Shown: positions 31,001 to 37,578 of the stretch, piece after piece
How positions within the stretch are numbered: the stretch's first letter is position 1
How the letters are laid out: each line of letters begins with the position of its first letter
DNA from: JBBQWR01 sp038210495
Lineage (GTDB): Bacteria > Planctomycetota > Planctomycetia > Pirellulales > DATAWG01
Length of the DNA stretch: 64,000 nt
Direction: 5' to 3'
NCBI GenBank assembly: GCA_038210495.1
Contig: JBBQWR010000026.1
Location: 9,182-73,181 of the forward strand
Position numbers and translations under genes: made by a program
The notes under the pieces: generated by a model
Told to the model about the DNA's origin: nothing
Seen by the model: only the letters and a program-made list of their open reading frames with translations
Database searches by the model: none

Positions 31001-31740
31001 TTCAGACCGACGCCGGTCAATTGACCGTCCAAGGACAGACGAGCTTCGCCCCGGGCGCCCATTTGGCCATCACCAGCGGCAGCAGCGTGAAGTTCGCCCC
31101 GACTCAAAATGGCATCCTGAGCGGAGTGGGAACTAGCGGGCCGACGGCGGTGACCGTGACTGTCGCGACAGGGGCAACGCTCGAATTGGCTGGCTCTAAC
31201 TCTTCGATGGGTGATGGCGCTGCGACCGGCGCCTCTGGGAAGGCGAACGTCGTCACGAATTCGACCGCTCAACTCGTCGTTAGCGGAACCAACCAGCAGG
31301 TCGGTTTCATCAGTGGCGTGGGAAGCACGACGGTCGGCACGAACGGCACAAATGGCGATCTATCGGCCAATGGAATCATTCAGAGTTCGTTGACGATCGG
31401 TGCTGGCGCCGTCTTCACGCTTCGCCCGAGCGATCCTACGACCGGCAATCCGCTCGTCGATTCGGCCGCAAGCCAGGGAAGTTTCACAAGCCCTAATTTG
31501 CTGTTGGCGAATTTGCTTACTGCCCGTTGGACGTTTGCCAGCGGCGTGAGTGGCTCGTCATCGCTGAGCGCAGCAAGCTCGACCACGAGTTCGATCGGCG
31601 GGGGAGCCTCCCTAAGCGGCAGCCTTGGAGCCTCCGTCTCAGCGGTTCCCGAACCTTCGACTTTGGTGCTTGGGGCCTTTGCAATGCTCGGATTGTTGGG
31701 TGTTGGTTTGCGACAACGCGGTCGCATGGCGGCCCGGTAG
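25051..31740 (+). CDS. Giant PEP-CTERM protein with autotransporter-associated beta-strand repeats
   Basis: This 2229-aa surface protein starts at an ATG with CCAGGAG 8 bases upstream. A signal peptide covers about 1-33 (LLLTFLFILSAAQSLPAQ). At least six PATR (TIGR02601-type) repeats are visible, each of the form LTLSGTNLYTGGTILQAGG: for example TLSGINTYTGPTTINAGTLS, LSLSDVNTYAGTTTISGGHL, LILANANTYDGGTTLNAGAI and ALTGSNSYSGATTINAGTLA. Together they predict a long beta-helix. The C-terminal module (ATLELAGS, NQQVGFISGVGSTTVG, QSSLTIG) is shared with the preceding PEP-CTERM protein. There is no autotransporter beta-barrel; the end, VPEPSTLVLGAFAMLGLLGV followed by GLRQRGR, is a PEP-CTERM anchor. 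Probable role: adhesion or cell-surface matrix. The DUF1559 and porin genes follow. Confidence 0.88.
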   Translation: MTIPTPVAVGLRWLLLTFLFILSAAQSLPAQQFWKQDTALPANWDNVTPDWYGNALFTGATQAWMGGVANFSGSGTPTNPVNVAANVSATQLNFSLSGYTLSGVNTITMAGANPSINLGGGTTGTAFNTAIAANISAAGSVGITDSFNPGVSASYNLLSLTGSTQNFGGSTGSLTLTSGSNAKEQFLVGHTAAWNLQTLNLVGAVNGKNLTFVGGAFDTSKASTFTGAFPAATAGVMNFSGAAPTITWGGSSTNDLQGSPAWTLFDAIANSSSAPLHLIANSSVFSSNGTQTPAQPVLNFGVPNTSSLTTLSPPHTGSTTGTVLGSSFASGIILDNSLPVSGGGAWDSTQGYTWTARYNFNQAGATGTGAGAGTISVAANGLCMTDVGGANSVYLTRPNPIVLNSNNIDPVNSAAGGLFLTAIGATKAGNINTDALTTSITYSGVISGNGAIVIGNDLSRPSGGAGLTILGNNNMYAGKTIFNGTYNTSTNSISVLRLATTNALPTNNILQFGYSDNLAQGTLTTKPLGTVDLFGFNQTIASLVSSVDPGTPVNGITNTDTLQALPGQLATPTLTINGATNDWFTGGLGTVQASGPQYPNLKSSTANIGLTRTGLGSTTLGSSSSFGVSVGNRSNYSGPTHVNGSASLIAGATDALSPNSDFTIAGDNSFGGSGAAILDVNGYNNTINSLSGTSAGMVTNNVNTVQYNVSYVKGIYGNAPITANANSSSLVQNSAGYQITTTSPYSSAILTIGNGATLAGTSATFAGVVQDGSNGSIGIAIGGALTQTLSGINTYTGPTTINAGTLSIASTGSIGASSVVTVNAGGTLRGVGQVYGPVTVQSSGNISAGLFTTPGALLVGSLTFVDSGNYQWKITDATGAAGSGYDTLNSSGALTLPSKAVNVILDSLGTTPAHFTATNSYTWTLGTFNAGITGFNSSIFNVNASNFTGGNLLSTFTVSQSGNALLLNYVSGPVLTNLTWNGSSGDNFNGTGKFLDSNSLAATWSSGNTATFGNAGQTVVVDAPTQVQALVFNSTGYTLSGTSALSVSPPSGNFTSTSLTVDVANAGTTATINAPINSPLNVVGGGTLVLGSTSNNFGSGITVGGGILQGSTATIGSSTHITNNALVVFAESSGAANFAGTISGGGVVVKRGTSVLTLSGTNLYTGGTILQAGGALKITADANLGDVGGSVTFDGGSLDLTGIPTGLITGRKIIITGNAGSFTDAGAGANTVFNGGASIASGATFTKNGVGAMQINTSPFNGAGTIAITGGSLFLGSESLVNPVDSTGLLGNNSLAFSSASAVTPASLTVAGSSDTGASLKPNITIGLASSVDQIFSLHIFKSGGGSGALNPSLTGATTINANSKKITTFSVDASADANNAVAGTSKVSLGAVTVPFVGTVNSQVLDPATVGNVVFQTFANASSKNVGLQFNGVYIDNFNNTTFLGNGNFSSGVSPGYGVAFNTAGAQPTGPWTIGDVGGTNAQIVQLSAANAASPGNAITANAVLINSGSQLMFTVKQGTYTPKSITINGSGPIDPTVGDHTGALQLAGSAKVLLNGPVTLNTDSIFNVTQASADQPTILQLLSPFTQGVNQLTIQGNTNLNNLGVATVEFSAVNPVSTGATVINGGTLSVDAISSMGKGDLTLAQHRDHTTFLVLNNAAQAIGNLWSTYSEVSGGNPGTQTITLNGTILSITQTKNLDYGILTADGNGGLGGTILLGSHATIAGSGGITLSAASTATLSLSDVNTYAGTTTISGGHLLLANSNAVENSTVSNGITNGLQFDSSDAGSTSFNLGGLAGSGNLSLISQSAGNAAATLTVGSNNANTTYGGILSGTGASLLKSGLGTLILANANTYDGGTTLNAGAIQLGNGTTTNGSVAGGIVNNSALIIANPAIQTVGNAISGTGTLTKTGAGVAALTGSNSYSGATTINAGTLAIGGDSELGTVSAPTVGQLTLNGGTLEATASFQTITNRGLTIGASGGSIQTDAGQLTVQGQTSFAPGAHLAITSGSSVKFAPTQNGILSGVGTSGPTAVTVTVATGATLELAGSNSSMGDGAATGASGKANVVTNSTAQLVVSGTNQQVGFISGVGSTTVGTNGTNGDLSANGIIQSSLTIGAGAVFTLRPSDPTTGNPLVDSAASQGSFTSPNLLLANLLTARWTFASGVSGSSSLSAASSTTSSIGGGASLSGSLGASVSAVPEPSTLVLGAFAMLGLLGVGLRQRGRMAAR

Positions 31741-31864
31741 TCGAGCGTCGAACAACGTCAATCCATTCGCCGCAAGCCCAGGGGCGATTGTCTATGGGCT
31801 TTCGGCGCTGATTTTAGATTCCCGTTTCGAGCAGTGGCGATTAACGCCGTGAAGGAGAAGTAGC

Positions 31865-32947
31865 ATGGAAGTCCATAGGACATTGCGGTGCGATTTAATG
31901 CAGCTCGTGGATCGGATTTACGTCGCCGTCATTGGCGCGTCGGCGAGTCGCAGCCGGCGCTCGCGGAGTTGTCGAGAGTTCCGCGGCGGATCGACCAAGT
32001 TCGGCTTTACGTTGGTGGAGCTCCTTGTCGTGATCGCCATCATCGGAGTCCTCATCGCCCTGCTGCTACCCGCCATTCAGGCCGCTCGCGAATCGGCGCG
32101 ACGGACTCAATGCGCCAATAACATCCGCCAAATCGGTTTAGGGATGCAGAATCATTTGTCTGCTGCGCGGACATTTCCTCCGGGGCAGAAGCGCGGTTGC
32201 CCAACGTGTTCCAAATATTCGTGGTGCATGTATTTTTTGGACTACATTGAAGAAAAGACGACGACGGTCCGCGTGAATTACAGGGCCGACGTCCACTCGA
32301 AGCTCAACGCGATCGCGGTAAATCAAGTCTTGAATACTTATCTGTGCCCAAGCTTGGGTCGCGTCCAAAGCACTCGAGGCGACGACAATCGCATTCGTAT
32401 GTTTCCAAGCGACTCCAAGGGTTTTACGATCAACGACGGCGGCGGCATGGGATGCGGCGATTACGGAGGAGTCGATGGTCCGGACACGAAAACCATGAAG
32501 AACCCGAACACGGGTCTCTACTATGCGTCCGGGCGCGGCGTCTTGGTAAGAATTCCGGATTCCGACGGTATCACGCTCGAATCTCCGCGAATCAGCGTGC
32601 GAGACATCCCCGATGGCATGTCCAAGACTTTGATCGTGGTCGAAGCGTCAGGTCGAGGCGCCAGCTACGATCTATCGGGCAATGGTAAAGTTCACGATCG
32701 CGGCGCCTGGGCTGAGGGGGCGAATCTCGTCACTATTTCGAAGCCCATCAATTTTCTGAATTCCGGGGACAACGGCACGATGCCGGTAGACGGCCGCGAG
32801 GTATTCTCCGACCACGTCAACGGCGCTCAGGCACTGTTGTGCGACAATTCGGTTCATTTCTTCGCCGACGATTTAGATGTGAAGGTGCTCGCTGGGTTGT
32901 CCACGCGAGACGGCGGAGAGACGATTCCTCCCGACGCGATCAAGTAA
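31865..32947 (+). CDS. DUF1559 protein with prepilin-type N-terminal cleavage motif
   Basis: This 360-aa member of the planctomycete DUF1559 family has the type II secretion/pseudopilin signature G47|FTLVELLVVIAIIGVLIALL followed by LPAIQAARESARRTQC. The unusually long 47-residue leader is supported by an AAGGAG ribosome-binding site about 9 bases before the ATG at 31865. The C-terminal DUF1559 domain contains FPPGQKRGCPTCSKYSW, YLCPSLGR and, near the end, FSDHVNGAQALLCDNSVHF, the family's usual H-x-G-A-x-x-L-x-x-D-G-S-V block. Planctomycetes carry dozens to hundreds of these; their role is thought to be in pilus-like or surface structures. It sits 124 bp downstream of the giant PEP-CTERM gene and may be co-expressed. 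Confidence 0.9.
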   Translation: MEVHRTLRCDLMQLVDRIYVAVIGASASRSRRSRSCREFRGGSTKFGFTLVELLVVIAIIGVLIALLLPAIQAARESARRTQCANNIRQIGLGMQNHLSAARTFPPGQKRGCPTCSKYSWCMYFLDYIEEKTTTVRVNYRADVHSKLNAIAVNQVLNTYLCPSLGRVQSTRGDDNRIRMFPSDSKGFTINDGGGMGCGDYGGVDGPDTKTMKNPNTGLYYASGRGVLVRIPDSDGITLESPRISVRDIPDGMSKTLIVVEASGRGASYDLSGNGKVHDRGAWAEGANLVTISKPINFLNSGDNGTMPVDGREVFSDHVNGAQALLCDNSVHFFADDLDVKVLAGLSTRDGGETIPPDAIK

Positions 32948-33227
32948 ATCGCGTGGAAAAGTCTTCGCCTCATCGCGGGTTTGCTTCTCGACAGCGCCGC
33001 GTTGCTTGGAATGTAAGTTCTCAAGGCGGCGCCCCCCGGCGTCCGAGAATGGGAAAGCATCGGCGGCGGCTGGTTCAACCCTGTGATAATCGGCGCCGGT
33101 TTGCGCGATTGCGCCGTCGGCACATTCGGCCGCGGCGGCAGAGTCAGCCCGAGTTGACGTATGCGCACCAAATGCCTTTGCTAAGGTTACCGCAGGCGAC
33201 GAACATTTTGGCAAGGATGCCAGTGGC

Positions 33228-34649
33228 ATGGAAACGAAAAATACCGGAGCGCGCCGGCCGCGACATATTCCCTGCTTCTCGACTTGCGCAGCGCCGATAT
33301 TGCCGCTGTTTTTGATCTGCGCCCTGGCGGTTCCGGCGCTTGCGCAGTCTGTCAATCAAGACAATGGCTCAACCGCCGACTCTGCCTCCGAGACCAAATC
33401 CTCCACTGAGCCGGCCGAGGAAAATTTCAATATTTTCGGCCAAGCGACTGTCATATCTCAGATGCATGGCCGATTTCGTTCTCCGTATAGCGGCCCCAAC
33501 AGCTTTCCGTCGATCAACGAAACTCGCACGTCGATGACCGGCACGCTGAACCTCGGAGTCCGGGTTTGGGACGGCGGCGAGCTGTATTTCGATCCCGAGA
33601 TCAGCGGCGGCTTCGGCGTCGGGAATGTCTTCGGCCTGGGCGCTTATACCAACGGCGACGTCGATCGACTGGGTGTGCCGCAGCCCCTGCCCTATATCGC
33701 GCGGTTGTATTTTAGCCAAACGATCGGCTTTGGCGGTGACCAGGAAAAAGTGACGTCGGGCCCCAATGCGTTGGCCGGCTCGCGCGACGTATCGCGAGTG
33801 ACATTTACGATCGGCCGAATGTCGGCGGAAGATTTCTTCGACGGTAACGCCTATAGCCACGATCCGCGCATTCAGTTCATGAACTGGGCGCTGATGTACG
33901 ACGCGGCCTGGGATTTTCCGGCCGACGCCCGCGGCTACACATACGGTGGCGTATTGGATTTCAATCGAGAAGCTTGGGCGCTGCGATATGGAGTCTTTGC
34001 CGAGCCGGCCGTCGCCAATGGGTTGCCAATCGACGCACATTTTGGCGAGGCCCACGGGCAGGTCATCGAGCTCGAGGAGCGATTTCGAGTTTGCGATCAA
34101 CCGGGCAAAGCGAGATTTCTGCTTTACTGGAATCGCGCTCACATGGGCAATTATGAAGAGGCGACCGACGATCCGGCGTTTGGGCTCGACATTACTCGGA
34201 CCCGGCGATATTCGTCCAAAATTGGTTGCGGCCTAAATCTCGAACAACAGATCAACGCAGACTTGGGCGGCTTTCTACGACTTGGCTGGAGCGACGGCCG
34301 CAACGAAGCTTGGGCGTTCACCGAATGCGATAGCACGGTGTCCGGCGGATTCGTTCTCAAAGGGACGCCTTGGAACCGCAAGGACGACACATGCGGCACG
34401 GGCCTGGTGGTCGATGGGTTGTCGGGCCCTCACCGCGATTATTTAGCCGCGGGTGGGCTCGGCTTCGCACTGGGCGATGGCAGACTGAATTATGCGCCCG
34501 AGATCGTGTGGGAGACGTATTACTCGCTGAAATTCAAGAACCATCAGATTTGGCTGACGCCCGATCTGCAATTCATCGGCGATCCCGGTTACAACGCCGA
34601 TCGTGGCCCGCTGCTGGTCGCGGGACTGCGCTTGCACGGCGAATTTTAA
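33228..34649 (+). CDS. OprB-family carbohydrate-selective porin
   Basis: This 473-aa outer-membrane beta-barrel has a signal peptide (about 1-40, LPLFLICALAVPALAQ). The mature part begins with a Ser/Thr/Glu linker, then FNIFGQATVISQMHGRF, the typical OprB start. Conserved blocks include LNLGVRVWDGGELYFDPEIS, RLYFSQTIGFGG, FTIGRMSAEDFFDGNAYSHD, QFMNWALMYDAAWDFPAD and YTYGGVLDFNREAWALRYG. It ends PLLVAGLRLHGEF, with the terminal Phe expected for Bam-dependent insertion. It probably admits sugars or other small solutes through the outer membrane. AAGGA lies about 10 bases before the ATG at 33228. The upstream gap (32948-33227) shows nothing notable. Confidence 0.88.
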   Translation: METKNTGARRPRHIPCFSTCAAPILPLFLICALAVPALAQSVNQDNGSTADSASETKSSTEPAEENFNIFGQATVISQMHGRFRSPYSGPNSFPSINETRTSMTGTLNLGVRVWDGGELYFDPEISGGFGVGNVFGLGAYTNGDVDRLGVPQPLPYIARLYFSQTIGFGGDQEKVTSGPNALAGSRDVSRVTFTIGRMSAEDFFDGNAYSHDPRIQFMNWALMYDAAWDFPADARGYTYGGVLDFNREAWALRYGVFAEPAVANGLPIDAHFGEAHGQVIELEERFRVCDQPGKARFLLYWNRAHMGNYEEATDDPAFGLDITRTRRYSSKIGCGLNLEQQINADLGGFLRLGWSDGRNEAWAFTECDSTVSGGFVLKGTPWNRKDDTCGTGLVVDGLSGPHRDYLAAGGLGFALGDGRLNYAPEIVWETYYSLKFKNHQIWLTPDLQFIGDPGYNADRGPLLVAGLRLHGEF

Positions 34650-34965
34650 TCGCGCGACGGGCTGAAGTCCCAGCCATGTAGCATGGCCATCCTGGCCATG
34701 CGCGAGTACGGCCAAGGCGCCGAAAGCGCCACATCGCTCAGTTCCGCCAGGCGCTAGCGCCGCGCACGACGCTAACAGCTTAGAACCGCTAACTTAACGA
34801 CTCTTGGGTGGACGGGGCTCGCATCGAAATAAAACCTCGTGGCCTGCTCTCGAAGTCGAATTTACTCTCCGGGGCTTCGGCGAGGACGCCTCCAGCCTCG
34901 GCCACCCGGCGTATTGTTGGCGGCTCTCATTGTCGCTTCACAACCCGCCGGTGGCGTCGACGCCG
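34650..34965. other. Intergenic region made of dispersed repeats
   Basis: No gene. 34677-34703 contains CATGGCCATCCTGGCCATG-type palindromic text; 34742-34765 contains a GGCGCTAGCGCC palindrome. 34868-34907 is a plus-orientation copy of the GGGGCTTCGGCGAAGCGCC family (here TCCGGGGCTTCGGCGAGGAC). These sit between the convergent porin and sat genes. Confidence 0.65.
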
Positions 34966-36225
34966 TCACTTGCCGGCCATCGCCGCGGCGAGAATTTGCG
35001 ACGTGCTTTCCCGCATGATTCGCGGGTCGACCGTTTTTCCCTCGAGCAGCGTCTTGCGGACGTCCTTGCCGGAGATGAATACGGGCTTTTCGTCCTTGTG
35101 CTTCTCCATCAGTTCCACGCGGCCGGCCGAATCGTAATAGGCGGCGAAGCCAACCTTCACCGGTTGAATCTTCAGGTCTCCCTTGAGATTGCCAAAAATT
35201 TCTTGAGCGTCGAAATCGCCCCAGATCGCCGTCCCGTCGTTGTACGGGGCGTCGGCGTGCTTGCGGCCAATGACGATATCGGTGAAGCCGAAATTCTGGC
35301 GATAGATGGAGTGCATGATGGCCTCTTTCGGGCCGCCATAGAACATCTTAATGTCCATGCCGAGAAGGATGACTCGATCGGGCACGGACTCGCCGCGCGG
35401 TCCCCACAACGATGCATCGCTGTCCCCTTCGCCCAGGCTGCGGTTCTTGATGAGCGCCTCGTATGTGTGCATCCGCACGTCGGCCGGCACGTCGTCTCCC
35501 TTGGTCTCGCCGATCAGCGGATTGAGCGCGGCGCCCGCGTTGTGACCGGCGCGAAGCAGCGTTTCTAGGCCGTAGACCAACGCATACTCGTGAGCTCGGT
35601 GCAGCGGATTGCGAGTTTGGAAGGCGACGACTCGATCCCAACCTTTGTCGGCGAGCAGGCGGCGCACTTCCTTCGGCGAAAGGACATACTTGCCGAAGAC
35701 CGGATGCTTGGGCTGCGGCAGCAAGCGAATCGTGCCGCCAAGTAGATGCGACTTGTCTGCGTCTCCTTTGAGCACCATGTCCGCGCCCGGGTGATCGGTG
35801 CGATCGGTGAGGTAGACGCTCTTGATGTATTTTGGCTTGTCCCAGGCGAAGACGTCGTTGATGTCCAGCGTGGCGACGATGGCGCCGGCGGAACTGGTTA
35901 GCGCGACTCGCTGTCCGGGCTTAAGCTGTTTGGCAAGCGCCTCGGTCACGGGCAACGAGAGGGGAATCGTCCAGGCATAGAGCTTGCCGTTGTGCTCGAT
36001 CACCGATTCGTCGAGCACGCGATTGTACGCCGCGCTATTCATCGGCCCGGTGAGCGGACTGAGTGCGCCGTCGCCGAAGCGATAGACGGTCGAAAGATCG
36101 GCATCCGAAACGGGGATTTTAACGAGGTTCCCGGCCTCGGCGTTAAACTTTGCAATTTGGTCGGCCGGCACGGTGCAAGAGAGCGGCTCCGACAAACCAC
36201 CATGGGGAGGAATCAAATCCGCCAT
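34966..36225 (-). CDS. sat: Sulfate adenylyltransferase (ATP sulfurylase)
   Basis: This 419-aa monofunctional ATP sulfurylase makes adenosine 5'-phosphosulfate from sulfate and ATP, the first step of assimilatory (or dissimilatory) sulfate activation. The PUA-like N-terminal domain is about 15-165. The catalytic domain contains FQTRNPLHRAHEY (residues 202-214; H209 and H212 form the HxxH motif) and the second nucleotide motif GRKHADAP (320-327). FGFTDIVIG and VFISGKDVRKTLLEGK are typical. No APS kinase domain is fused. No cysC, cysH or apr gene is nearby, so the pathway context must lie elsewhere. The ATG at 36225 has AGGA about 11 bases upstream. Confidence 0.94.
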   Translation of the reverse strand: MADLIPPHGGLSEPLSCTVPADQIAKFNAEAGNLVKIPVSDADLSTVYRFGDGALSPLTGPMNSAAYNRVLDESVIEHNGKLYAWTIPLSLPVTEALAKQLKPGQRVALTSSAGAIVATLDINDVFAWDKPKYIKSVYLTDRTDHPGADMVLKGDADKSHLLGGTIRLLPQPKHPVFGKYVLSPKEVRRLLADKGWDRVVAFQTRNPLHRAHEYALVYGLETLLRAGHNAGAALNPLIGETKGDDVPADVRMHTYEALIKNRSLGEGDSDASLWGPRGESVPDRVILLGMDIKMFYGGPKEAIMHSIYRQNFGFTDIVIGRKHADAPYNDGTAIWGDFDAQEIFGNLKGDLKIQPVKVGFAAYYDSAGRVELMEKHKDEKPVFISGKDVRKTLLEGKTVDPRIMRESTSQILAAAMAGK

Positions 36226-36343
36226 AATTTTTATAATCCTCGACGACGTAGAAAGAACGAAATACTGTGAAGCGGCTTAGTATAGGAAAACCTTGCCGGT
36301 TGCTCAACGGCGGATATCGCAAGTCTTTGCCAAAGCCAAGATT

Positions 36344-36391
36344 CCCAGGCGTCCGCCGGGCGCCTGGGGCTGGAGGTGTGGCTTCGAAGAA
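36344..36391. repeat. Hairpin and decayed copy of the GGGGCTTCGGCG family
   Basis: CCCAGGCG (36344-36351) pairs with CGCCTGGG (36361-36368). The following GGGGCTGGAGG and GGCTTCG text matches the inverse of the family seen at 57997 and 34868, with several mismatches. Confidence 0.5.
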
Positions 36392-36451
36392 TGAGACCAA
36401 CTTCCGTCCCATAGCGGCCCCTCGTTGGCCCAAAAACGATTCTTGCTTTGA

Positions 36452-36616
36452 CTGTACATCCGTGACCTAATCCCCTTCAGCGTCCCCACCATTTCCCTGG
36501 CGGATGTGCATGCCGCGTTGACCTACTACTACGACCATCGCGAATTGGTTGACGGCCAAATCCGCGAGGATGACGACTTCGCCAGTCATATGGAAGCAGC
36601 CGAGCAGCCAAGCTAG
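36452..36616 (+). pseudogene. DUF433 antitoxin-like remnant
   Basis: An open frame of 54 codons ends at TAG (36614-36616) but has no credible start codon. PTISLADVHAALTYYYDHRE followed by LVDGQIREDDDF matches the C-terminal half of DUF433 proteins (usual form YPxLSLADVHAALAYYxDHREEI). DUF433 proteins are small helix-turn-helix-like antitoxin or regulator components. The N-terminal half is missing. The DUF559 gene and IS110 remnant next to it suggest a decayed accessory island. The family call rests on this one block. Confidence 0.6.
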
Positions 36617-36664
36617 CTGCGTCAAACCTAGCGAAGCCACGGCACGGATGTCCGTTTCATGTGG

Positions 36665-36694
36665 CTCCCCTCGCCCCGGTCCTTCGGGGAGAGG
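36665..36694. repeat. CCCCTCGCCCCGG...GGGGAGAG dispersed repeat
   Basis: CTCCCCTCGCCCCGG, a short loop, then TCGGGGAGAG form an imperfect hairpin. The same text recurs at 37277-37305 and, related, at 14633 and 37124. It lies just upstream of the DUF559 gene start and would be translated if the ATG at 36661 were used. Confidence 0.6.
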
Positions 36695-36732
36695 CTGGGG
36701 GTGAGCGGCTTGAAGTGGAAACAGGTTCAATT

Positions 36733-37092
36733 ATGAACTATCTGGAGCCGATCGAGTTTGCCAAGCATTTGCGACAAGCTGCCACGAGTCATGAGCAGTT
36801 GCTTTGGCAGCTGCTGCGCAATCGACAACGATGCGGCATGAAGTTTCGTCGCCAGCATCCGCTTGGTATCTATACCGCGGATTTTTACTGTGTCGACGCC
36901 AAGCTCGATCTAGAAATCGATGGGGCGCCGCACGAAACGATCGAAGGCAAACAAAAAGACGAAGTTCGCGACGCGTGGATGCGTTCGCAGGGGATTGAAG
37001 TGTTGAGATTCGGTGGATGGCAAGTTGAAAGAGAGACCCAGCAAGTTTTGCAACGAATCGATGAGATGTTGAAGCAGCGATGCGCGAAATGA
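36733..37092 (+). CDS. DUF559 domain protein (Vsr-like endonuclease fold)
   Basis: This 119-aa protein has the DUF559 pattern: N-terminal helix with ATSHEQLLWQLLRNRQ, then MKFRRQHPLGIYTADFYC and KLDLEIDGAPH. D50, E61 and D63 are candidate metal ligands of the PD-(D/E)XK/Vsr-like fold. It ends with GIEVLRFGGWQVERE, the usual IRVIRFxxxEV block. The family's biological role is not settled; members occur near mobile DNA and restriction genes. I chose the ATG at 36733 because upstream codons translate a dispersed repeat (36665-36694). A DUF433 remnant lies upstream and an IS110 remnant downstream. Confidence 0.82.
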   Translation: MNYLEPIEFAKHLRQAATSHEQLLWQLLRNRQRCGMKFRRQHPLGIYTADFYCVDAKLDLEIDGAPHETIEGKQKDEVRDAWMRSQGIEVLRFGGWQVERETQQVLQRIDEMLKQRCAK

Positions 37093-37123
37093 TCGAATCA
37101 CGCTTAATCCCCCTCATCCCCAG

Positions 37124-37155
37124 CCCTTCTCCCCCGGAGGACCGGGGGAGAAGGG
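37124..37155. repeat. Perfect 14-bp stem hairpin
   Basis: CCCTTCTCCCCCGG (37124-37137) pairs perfectly with CCGGGGGAGAAGGG (37142-37155) around an AGGA loop. It lies 32 bp after the DUF559 stop and may end its transcript although no T-run follows. The text is of the same CCCTCTCC type as 14633-14653. Confidence 0.75.
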
Positions 37156-37313
37156 AGCCAGGATGCAAGGGGCCGCGTTCGCCGATGTGCTAACGTTCGC
37201 GCTACCTCTCGCCTTGGGAGCTCGGTCAGAGGTCGCGAAATCGCATGGGTTTGCCGATGACTCAACAATGCTCTGGCTCCCCTCGCCCCGGTCCTCCGGG
37301 GAGAGCGACTGTG

Positions 37314-37517
37314 TTAGCGGTCGTAGAGATCTTTGAGGGGCGGGTAATGTTTCACGGCGCTGAGCGTGGCCATGTATAAGACTGAACGGACGGCGGCTCG
37401 TCCGCCCCAGGTGGTGCGTTGTCCTCGAAAGGCGCCGCTGTCGCGATTGATCGGCGCCACGCCCACGAGGCTGGCGATCTCACGCCACTGACGTGGCTCA
37501 GGATCACGCGAGCGAAT
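37314..37517 (-). pseudogene. IS110-family transposase C-terminal remnant
   Basis: On the minus strand this frame reads RQWREIASLVGVAPINRDSG then AFRGQRTTWGGRAAVRSVLY and MATLSAVKHYPPLKDLYDR, which is the Transposase_20 (IS116/IS110/IS902) C-terminal region. The N-terminal DEDD catalytic domain is absent and the usual C-terminal tail after FYxRL is cut by a stop. A CCCTCGCCCCGG-type repeat (37277-37305) abuts the truncated end. A relic with no activity expected. Confidence 0.75.
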
Positions 37518-37578
37518 CTATGGGGACGGGAGTCATTTGGCTTGCTGCCGAGTTAAGCAAATGTGCGACATATTCTGT

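Noticed and set aside
25051..31740. Classical type V autotransporter
   Set aside because: The beta-strand repeats are present but no C-terminal beta-barrel domain exists; the protein ends in a PEP-CTERM anchor.
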